Source: Helianthus annuus (lineage: Eukaryota; Streptophyta; Magnoliopsida; Asterales; Asteraceae). From it: a stretch of 64,000 nucleotides of DNA. Where the stretch lies: positions 37,049,140-37,113,139 of the forward strand of contig NC_035444.2 of NCBI RefSeq assembly GCF_002127325.2, given 5' to 3'. The notes under the pieces are model-generated. The model was not told the DNA's origin and ran no database searches. It saw only the letters and a program-made list of their open reading frames with translations. Both the position numbers and the translations under genes were made by a program. Every line of letters starts with the position of its first letter. Position 1 is the stretch's first letter. This document shows, piece by piece, positions 58,601 through 64,000 of this stretch.

Positions 58601-60112
58601 CAAACATTTGGACGAAAGTCGCAAAACTGGCCAAACCTCAGGGACGAAAATAGCATTTTACTCCGGATGTTAAAGTTTTTGGAGGGAACTAGCATGTTTC
58701 AAGAATGACGGAAATGGTACAATGACAGTTAACTCTAGGGAGAATGTATACCTGTTTAATTGAACCAACTCAGAGAGAAAATCAATGCACATGCCTCTTA
58801 TATTCTCATTTCCACCATGAAACAATTCAAGAACGAGGCACGGATCGATACTGCTAGCTATCAAGTTCCTGCAACTTCTATCCGTTTGGATACAACACAG
58901 TAAAATCGACAGAACAGACTGCCGTACATCCAACTTATTCAAACACCCGAGTAGATCCGGTATCGCGTCAGCTGATATAACGCTCAACGCGATAAAAGAC
59001 CGGCTATTCTCATCTCCATCGTTTAACATCTGGTCTAACAACTCTATAGCAGCATCCTTCGAACTCATCACCATCTCGTGATCCTTCGAGTCTTGAAACT
59101 TACTAGAAATGATTTGAATCAAACACGGTAATAATTTGTGTGAATTTATCTGTGAGAAAGTCGGTTTCAGTAAGTATATCAAAACCGCAGCCTCGAAAAG
59201 ACCATTTTCGAGTAAAGCGGCTAACGTTTCGAAATCAGAATCTACACTTGTTAATAGCTCTTTGAAGTTATCATCAGCGACGAGTAGTTCCGAAAGTATA
59301 TAAACCGTTGTTGCGAGAGCTTCCCTGCTTAGAGAAGAAGATAATACATCCATGAATCCGTTTACTGCTTCTGCGGTCGATAAACACGCGTGGACCATAG
59401 GATCAGCGTTTGATTCTTTCCACATTTTGGCGATTGTTAAAACAGCTGCTTCACATTCGTTTAAATCTTCTGAAGTACATAAACATGTAACTAACGGTTT
59501 TAAACCGCTTATAATCGCTTCAACCGCAGCTTGAGATATCACACTCGTCGGTGACGTTGCAACGGTCGCTTGCACGAATCTTCTTGGCTGAGAAACGTTT
59601 GATGTTTTCGAACTTGTCGGTGTTCCGGGATATGACGACTCATGCGCGAGATCGGGATGCTGTTCTCTCCAAGAAGTTATGAGTCGTTTTAAAACGTAGT
59701 TTGTTTTCGGAAGGATGTTGGAAAAAAGAGGTTGTCTTGTGATGGGACATGTTGTGTTCCCTCTTCTCATCCATTCTTCAATGGCTTTTCGTTCGTAAGT
59801 TTGACCCGTTTCTAGAGTTACCGGGTCGGTAAAAATCTGGGTAGTGATGGGGCAGACGAAATCTTTAGGTGGTCTTGATTGTGCTGACCGATCAAACTGT
59901 TGCGGAGAACCAAAGTTTGGGCTCCTGGTATCATTTTCTCTAGAAAAACTGAAACGTTTAAACATTCAGGAAGGTAAACATTTAAACATACACACTTTTG
60001 TAAATGTTTTACGGTAACACGTTTACCTCACTGCTCCGTTATTTACATCTGCAAAACTAGAACTTCGTTCGTCAGCCTGAGCAAAGTTCTTCCTTACACT
60101 TTTTGGCTGCTC
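52641..60112 (-). CDS. LIN/CERBERUS-like E3 ubiquitin ligase (U-box, armadillo-like, WD40), 5' part missing from the window
   Basis: I placed 13 minus-strand exons by GT-AG sites: 60027-60112, 58752-59948, 57774-57918, 57494-57706, 56690-57002, 56214-56338, 56016-56135, 54671-54802, 54466-54588, 54038-54148, 53789-53932, 52907-53155 and 52641-52658. They total 2,976 nt, 991 codons plus stop, with every phase consistent and no disruption. A U-box starts at about visible residue 55 (DFVCPITTQIFTDPVTLETG, NTTCPITRQPL). Helical armadillo-like repeats fill the middle, and WD40-like blades (SSHSDGTIKVWD, LYSGSLDKTIRVW, FAGSSDGKIQAWELN) end the protein. LIN proteins are about 1,400 residues or more, so the N-terminal 400-500 are absent. 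In legumes LIN/CERBERUS is needed for rhizobial infection threads and mycorrhiza. Here the upstream exons probably lie beyond the retrotransposon at 60429. Confidence 0.9.
53290..53785. mobile_element. GTTCGTTTG-rich MITE-like sequence in a LIN intron
   Basis: Many copies of TTCGTTTG, GAACG and their inverses form foldback structure. The right end (AACGGTTCATGAACGG, then GTTTGCAGCCCT) resembles hAT-type MITE ends. Exact termini were not resolved. Confidence 0.5.
54246..54425. mobile_element. Second GTTCG-rich MITE-like sequence in a LIN intron
   Basis: It starts GGCTGCAAATGAACTGAACG and continues with GTTCGTGAACCGTTCGG and GAACGAACATGAAC. It is the same family as 53290-53785, roughly in the opposite orientation. 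Confidence 0.5.
55066..55205 (+). mobile_element. Au-like SINE remnant in a LIN intron
   Basis: The core TAAGGTAGGGTCTAAGGAGG ... CCTCTACCCCGTAGGAATAG ... GACTGCTTCCAGTGAGACCC matches my memory of the widespread plant Au-type SINE. No A tail or target duplication was confirmed. Confidence 0.6.
55921..55953 (+). mobile_element. Helitron-like 3' terminus (hairpin and CTAG)
   Basis: GCCGCTGCAACGTGCGGC forms a hairpin, followed by 11 bases and CTAG (CTRR type), then T. This is the Helitron 3' end arrangement. The 5' end was not found. The sequence at about 55240-55920 is presumably its body. Confidence 0.5.
56383..56673. mobile_element. Foldback MITE (GTAAAGTACACGG type) in a LIN intron
   Basis: The left end GAGTAAAGTACACGGACGG and the inverted right end carry GGTCCCTGTGG several times. 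Inner arms CACTTTGTAACGCATTTAG and its inverse pair. The right end stops about 16 bases from the exon 56690-57002 donor. The same family recurs truncated at 60269. Confidence 0.75.
57074..57473. mobile_element. Foldback MITE (GAGTAAAATGCC type) in a LIN intron
   Basis: Arms of about 190 bp are inverted copies (GAGTAAAATGCCATTTTC at both ends). Flanking 9-mers AAAATAAAA and AAAATATAA agree at 8 of 9, as for Mutator-type elements. It ends 20 bases from the donor site at 57494. Confidence 0.8.
57987..58735. mobile_element. Foldback MITE with a second MITE nested inside, TSD TAGGGAGAA
   Basis: Ends GAGTTAACTGCCATTTTC and the inverse GAGTTAACTGTCATTG are flanked by a perfect 9-bp duplication TAGGGAGAA (57978-57986 and 58736-58744). 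Its right arm is interrupted by the element at 58258-58663. Confidence 0.85.
58258..58663. mobile_element. Nested foldback MITE, same family as 57074-57473
   Basis: The arms carry TAAAATGCCATTTTCG, CGTTAACTCCATCC-like and CTCCGTTAAGTC blocks and their inverses, as in the copy at 57074. It lies inside the right arm of the 57987-58735 element. Flanking 9-mers are only weakly alike. Confidence 0.75.
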
Positions 60113-60268
60113 CTAGGCACAGTTCCACTTTTAGTAATGTGCTACATTTTATGATTTGTTTAAAGTAGAAACAATGGCAAACTAAACCCGTTTATATCAG
60201 AACGGGTTGATATGGGTCGTATATAATTGATACTTGATAGTGAGTCAAAATTCAAATAGGTGAGATCG
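60113..60268. other. Intron of the LIN-like gene
   Basis: Intronic sequence upstream of the first visible exon. It begins with the acceptor CCTAG at 60113-60117 read on the minus strand. Nothing else was recognised. Confidence 0.6.
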
Positions 60269-60428
60269 AGTAAAGTACACGGATGGTCCCTGTGGCTGAC
60301 CAGCTAGCTTTCTAAAAGTATAAGGACGATCCCTGTATTTTGCACTTTATAACATATCTAGTCCCCAACTTTTGCTAAAAGTACATGGATGGTCCTTGTG
60401 GTTTGCACTTTGTAACGCATTTAGTCCC
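60269..60428. mobile_element. Left part of a GTAAAGTACACGG-type MITE, cut by an LTR
   Basis: GAGTAAAGTACACGGATGG, then GGTCCCTGTGG and GCACTTTGTAACGCATTTAG match the family at 56383. It stops at the LTR start (60429). Its missing half should lie on the far side of the retrotransposon. Confidence 0.75.
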
Positions 60429-61308
60429 TGAAGGGGTATGGTCCCAAAAAGTCGCGCAAACCTCATAACAGGTTGCACGTGAGACCATACTCCTTAGCAT
60501 AACAACTTGATAATAACAACCTCGCGCAGCTCACATCACATTGTGACTTACCCCCGCGCGAGGAAGAACACATAATAAACTCAGATAGCAACACTTAGCA
60601 TAAAAACAACGGCATAAGTGAACACACTAGCCCCGCGCGGGTTAGTGGCCATCAAACAAAATCCTCTCCATAGGAAGACGCGCTGTTACCTACAGAGGTA
60701 CACAAGGTACAAGTGGCAGTAAAAAGAACCAATGAGCGTCCAGCAGGCTCTGTTCAATCGTGCGCCACGATCTTCTGACGATAAGTACACAAGGACGCCT
60801 ACATGGCACCAATCAAGAGACGGGGACAACTGTCCCACGATCTCCACTTGTCTGCTGATGACAGAAGCGACAACAAGGCCGACAACAATGACACGTGGCT
60901 CCAATCAAGGTGCGCCAGCACCAACGAGCATCTAGAAGCCACTAAGCAGTCGAGGCCAGCGAGGCAAAGAGCATATTCGTTGTTGTCCGTTTCTGGCCCA
61001 AGGCCCATCAGCCCACAACCTCTTACACCTCTCCGGCTATAAATAGAGACCTTCATTCCTCAGGTTATTCATTCTATTCTCTCGGCTCTTACTCTTAACT
61101 ACTTAATTACTCTCAAAGCAGTCGCTTATTCTCACGCCGGAGCCCGGTTAAGAGGGAAACCCCCACATTCCCCTCTTAACGAGTAACGGTGTTCTGTTTT
61201 GCAGGTTGATTAACCAGTCGGAGCTCAAATACCTAAAAGAAGATTAACCACTATGATAGGAACATAAACCCACCTAATTAATACCTTAATTAGATCACTG
61301 TTTCTTCA
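60429..61308 (+). repeat. 5' LTR of a Tat-lineage gypsy element (880 bp)
   Basis: It begins TGAAGGGG and ends TTTCTTCA, giving inverted TGAAG/CTTCA ends, with a PBS-like sequence immediately after. It has several CGCG-centred motifs (CCCGCGCGAGG, CCCCGCGCGGG) between 60450 and 60640 and a TATA box at about 61037. The 3' LTR is outside the window. Confidence 0.75.
61037..61046 (+). promoter_or_regulatory. TATA box of the Tat LTR
   Basis: CTATAAATAG is followed after about 25-30 bases by a CT-rich stretch likely to hold the RNA start. Confidence 0.65.
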
Positions 61309-61321
61309 TTGGCGCCCACCG
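61309..61321 (+). other. Primer binding site of the Tat element
   Basis: TTGGCGCCCACCG begins next to the LTR end. It agrees with the TGGCGCCCACC start of primer sites in Tat-type elements. The match to a specific tRNA beyond 12 bases was not established. Confidence 0.65.
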
Positions 61322-61385
61322 ATTTTTTCTATAACCACCCTCATCTTCTTTATTTGAGCCTTTGACATCTTTTCATCCTTCGACT

Positions 61386-64000
61386 ATGACTGGTCAAGGA
61401 ATCTTTCCAGAGTTCGGCTTCGGAGCCAACTCTAACACGGCCTTGGGTGAAGGAGTCCAAAACCTCCAAGCCCAAGTCGAAGAAATAGGTGAAGTTGAGA
61501 TCACCAACACGGGGGGTCAGCGCGGGAGCGTTACCCGTATCACACAAATGGTTACCCCAGGTAACAACGGCGAAGGACCGTCCAACCCAGCGCCGCCTCA
61601 AAATGTATCTGCATTACTTGGCTTACCAGAGGGCGAAACCCCAGCCTCGTGGTATGCCAAAAACATCGCAACTATCAATGCAGCATACCAATCGCTCATC
61701 GCGCAGCAGGCAGTTTTGACGGCAGAACCGTCCTTGGTCACCCCTCCGAGTCAGGGGATGCGCCAAATGCCACCACCGGCCAATATACAAGGCAGAACCA
61801 ACAGGCCTCCCCCTACAAGGCGTTTAAGCGTACAAGACACGCGCGATACAAGAGGGGAAACGGATAGTCACTATGAGTATCCGTCGAACCTTCAACGAGG
61901 CCCTGTGCACAGCCGGCTCACGCCGCGCAACATGAACAACGAGTGGGAAGAAACCGACCCATATGACCCTACATGGGAAGGTGATGAAGAATCATCGGTC
62001 TTTAATCGTTTACCAAAGAACCATGAGTACTATAAGCCAAGACAACACATTGGCTATACAGAAGAAGTTGAACGAGATTTCCGCCTGGCATACAGACCAG
62101 CGGAAGCTGCGGAACACTCCAAGTTTATCCCGAAAATCGCACTCGCACCACTCTCACGAGAGAAGCTACCCCCAACCGTTGGGAAGTTCAATGGGTTGAC
62201 TGACCCAGACGACCACGTCAGAACATTCACGAGTGTGGGCTGCATGGGAGGTTGGAACATGCCCATGTGGTGCCACCTGTTCATTCAAACTCTTACCGGA
62301 GCGGCTCGCGCCTGGTTTGACAGCCTTCCGCCCGGAAAGATTAAGTCATGGACTGACTTCAAGACACAATTCTTAAGCTATTTTAGCCAACAACGTCGCT
62401 ATCAGCGTGATACGGCGGAAGTAGAAGATATATGGCGAAGAGATGGTGAAGGTCTGGAGGACTTCATCACGCGTTTCAACAAAGAGTGTTTAGAGATTGG
62501 CGGCGTCAGTGAGCAACTCATGCGCTGCCACTTCAAGAAGGCTATACGCTGTGATAGCCTCATTAGAACCATCACAGGCAAAGATGGGATGCCAAAAGAG
62601 TGGGATAAACTGATGGAAGCAGCAAAGATCGTCGCGCAAACCGAGGAGTCCCTTGCTGGTGGAAAGGGTTATTACTCCGAAGATCGATTCTCAAGAGCAA
62701 ACGAGAGGCCGCGCGACAACAATAGCAAGCGCAACAAGTACAAGAGTCATGACTGGAAGTCCGAGAAACCCAGAGGCCGCGACGACAGGCCACGTTACAG
62801 AGAAGATGCGCGAGAAACGATTGACCGAATCGGTTACAAGAGAGCGGTCAGAGACGAGAATCGTGACAAACACTGGACTCCGCTCACAAAAACTCCAAAG
62901 GAGGTATTGATGACGGAGAATGTCGATTTCAAGGCGCCAAGGCCAATGACAAACAAGAAAGGGCAAGACCCTAACTTGTACTGCGATTTTCACAAAGATT
63001 CAGGGCACCTAACCGACGACTGTTACAGCTTGCGCCAAGAAATCGAAAGAGCGCTCAAAAGCGGCAAACTAAGCCATTTAGTGAAGAATGTGCGCAAGGA
63101 CACCCGTCAGCTCCAACGTCACGATGAAGGTAGCAACAAAAAGGTGAGACGGCTAGAGACTCACATGGTCAACGGACCAAGATACACCGCGAGAGAAAAA
63201 GGCAAACGGCCCTACGAGCCTTCTTGGCAAGAACAGCAAGTCATATTCCCAGTAGTGCGCGGCGGTCCTCGCGCCACACGACCCGTCGTCATTACTGGTA
63301 TAATTGGTCACTATGAAACAGAGTACATCTTCATCGACCCAGGAAGCACAGCCGACATCATCTACGAACAATGTTTCAATCAGCTGGATGAAGAGGATAA
63401 AGCGCGTCTCGAACCTGTCGATTATCCTTTGTCTGGATTTTGCAACGAGATGGTTTTTCCTCTCGGACAGATTAGTTTCCCTGTCACGCTCTCTGACGGG
63501 AAACATTCAAGAACAACAAATGTGAGCTTTATGGTAATGCCAGTGAAATCAAGGCATGATGTGCTTCTTGGGAGGGAAACACAAGGCGAGCTAAACATGG
63601 TGACGTCAACGCCTCATTCTGCAATAGGTTTCCCAACCAAAACAGGAGTAGCAATCATATACGCCAAGAAGGAAGTAATGTCAACTGACGAGCTGCGCCC
63701 AACAAAAGCGGCAAAGGTCTCTACGACTGAGCCGGAAAAATGGGTTTTAAACCGCAAATACCCCGAGCAGACCGTGACAATTGGCCACGCCATTTCGTCT
63801 GACATCAGAACACGTCTAAAGCAACTGCTGTTTCGAAACATGGATATATTTGCCTGGACGCCGGCAGACATGACCGGTGTCCCGCGCAACATCACCGAGC
63901 ATTGCTTAAACACGTACCCATCTGTCGAGCCAAAGGTCCAAAGAAGGCGCAGCCTAGGAGCAGACAAGACAAAAGCAATGAACGAGCAGGTATGCGAGCT
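61386..64000 (+). CDS. Tat-lineage gag-pol polyprotein, open to the window edge
   Basis: One frame runs from ATG 61386 to the last base without a stop (871 codons visible). After a low-complexity N-terminus comes a gag capsid domain (about residues 270-420: VGKFNGLTDPDDHVRTF, GAARAWFDSLPPGKIKSW, FNKECLEIGG). A basic RS/RD-rich linker follows. A variant zinc knuckle reads CDFHKDSGHLTDDC, C-x-x-H type. The protease begins near residue 645 (EYIFIDPGSTADIIY; the triad is DPG instead of DSG/DTG) with VLLGRETQGEL after it. The window ends in the segment before RT (DIFAWTPADMTGVP). The intact frame and clean LTR suggest a young element. Confidence 0.88.
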   Translation, partial: MTGQGIFPEFGFGANSNTALGEGVQNLQAQVEEIGEVEITNTGGQRGSVTRITQMVTPGNNGEGPSNPAPPQNVSALLGLPEGETPASWYAKNIATINAAYQSLIAQQAVLTAEPSLVTPPSQGMRQMPPPANIQGRTNRPPPTRRLSVQDTRDTRGETDSHYEYPSNLQRGPVHSRLTPRNMNNEWEETDPYDPTWEGDEESSVFNRLPKNHEYYKPRQHIGYTEEVERDFRLAYRPAEAAEHSKFIPKIALAPLSREKLPPTVGKFNGLTDPDDHVRTFTSVGCMGGWNMPMWCHLFIQTLTGAARAWFDSLPPGKIKSWTDFKTQFLSYFSQQRRYQRDTAEVEDIWRRDGEGLEDFITRFNKECLEIGGVSEQLMRCHFKKAIRCDSLIRTITGKDGMPKEWDKLMEAAKIVAQTEESLAGGKGYYSEDRFSRANERPRDNNSKRNKYKSHDWKSEKPRGRDDRPRYREDARETIDRIGYKRAVRDENRDKHWTPLTKTPKEVLMTENVDFKAPRPMTNKKGQDPNLYCDFHKDSGHLTDDCYSLRQEIERALKSGKLSHLVKNVRKDTRQLQRHDEGSNKKVRRLETHMVNGPRYTAREKGKRPYEPSWQEQQVIFPVVRGGPRATRPVVITGIIGHYETEYIFIDPGSTADIIYEQCFNQLDEEDKARLEPVDYPLSGFCNEMVFPLGQISFPVTLSDGKHSRTTNVSFMVMPVKSRHDVLLGRETQGELNMVTSTPHSAIGFPTKTGVAIIYAKKEVMSTDELRPTKAAKVSTTEPEKWVLNRKYPEQTVTIGHAISSDIRTRLKQLLFRNMDIFAWTPADMTGVPRNITEHCLNTYPSVEPKVQRRRSLGADKTKAMNEQVCE

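Noticed and set aside
59965..59965. Met at 59965 as the start of the LIN-like protein
   Set aside because: It lies upstream of a CAG acceptor, in intron sequence. The exon at 60027-60112 joins in phase, so the protein continues further upstream.

Overview
The window is plant nuclear DNA, from a eudicot and most likely the Asteraceae. Evidence for a plant: a three-exon beta-tubulin gene with plant intron positions, a U-box/WD40 LIN-type E3 ligase gene, Ty1/copia and Ty3/gypsy (chromodomain, Athila-like and Tat-like) LTR retrotransposons, hAT and PIF/Harbinger DNA transposons, MITEs and tRNA-derived SINEs. The family-level guess rests on my memory of similar repeats, not on a search. No bacterial, organellar or CRISPR features were seen.

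1-28.9 kb is nested retrotransposons. A copia-type element on the minus strand (to 5600, right LTR 5133-5600) interrupts a proline-rich reading frame (5601-6657). Next comes a decayed Ty3/gypsy element with a C-terminal chromodomain-like segment (gag 7653, pol to 23764, 3' LTR 23801-27419). Its integrase is split twice: by a 3.8 kb solo LTR (10944-14753, target duplication CCCAC) and by a complete young non-autonomous gypsy element with only gag and protease (15041-22841, target duplication CTAAG). A truncated related LTR (27506-28924) then cuts off a small multi-exon gene on the minus strand (28925-29513).

30.6-38.6 kb is a nest of DNA transposons. A PIF/Harbinger element carrying only its Myb-like ORF1 (30953-38603, TSD TTA) holds a 5.9 kb hAT element (31028-36890, TSD AGCTGACC). 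The hAT holds a 2.6 kb TIR element that sits inside an (AT)n tract and is full of an ACGTAAAA repeat.

38.7-48.5 kb holds two convergent genes: an unrecognised four-exon gene (39126-40062, +) and beta-tubulin (40732-42840, -). Beyond them lie a SINE, a Pack-type Harbinger element with rearranged methionine-synthase fragments, a degenerate Harbinger transposase element and three MITEs. 48.5-52.6 kb is mostly intergenic, with one promoter-like block near 49.1 kb.

52.6-60.1 kb carries 13 exons of a LIN/CERBERUS-like E3 ligase gene on the minus strand. All splice phases agree, but the N-terminal coding part is absent from the window. A Tat-lineage gypsy element (LTR 60429-61308, open gag-pol frame from 61386 past the right edge) has inserted in the intron upstream of the first visible exon, inside a MITE.

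The recurring theme is that unrelated elements here each carry their own short, mostly GC-rich, often palindromic motif, reiterated at regular spacing in LTRs, leaders or untranslated regions.
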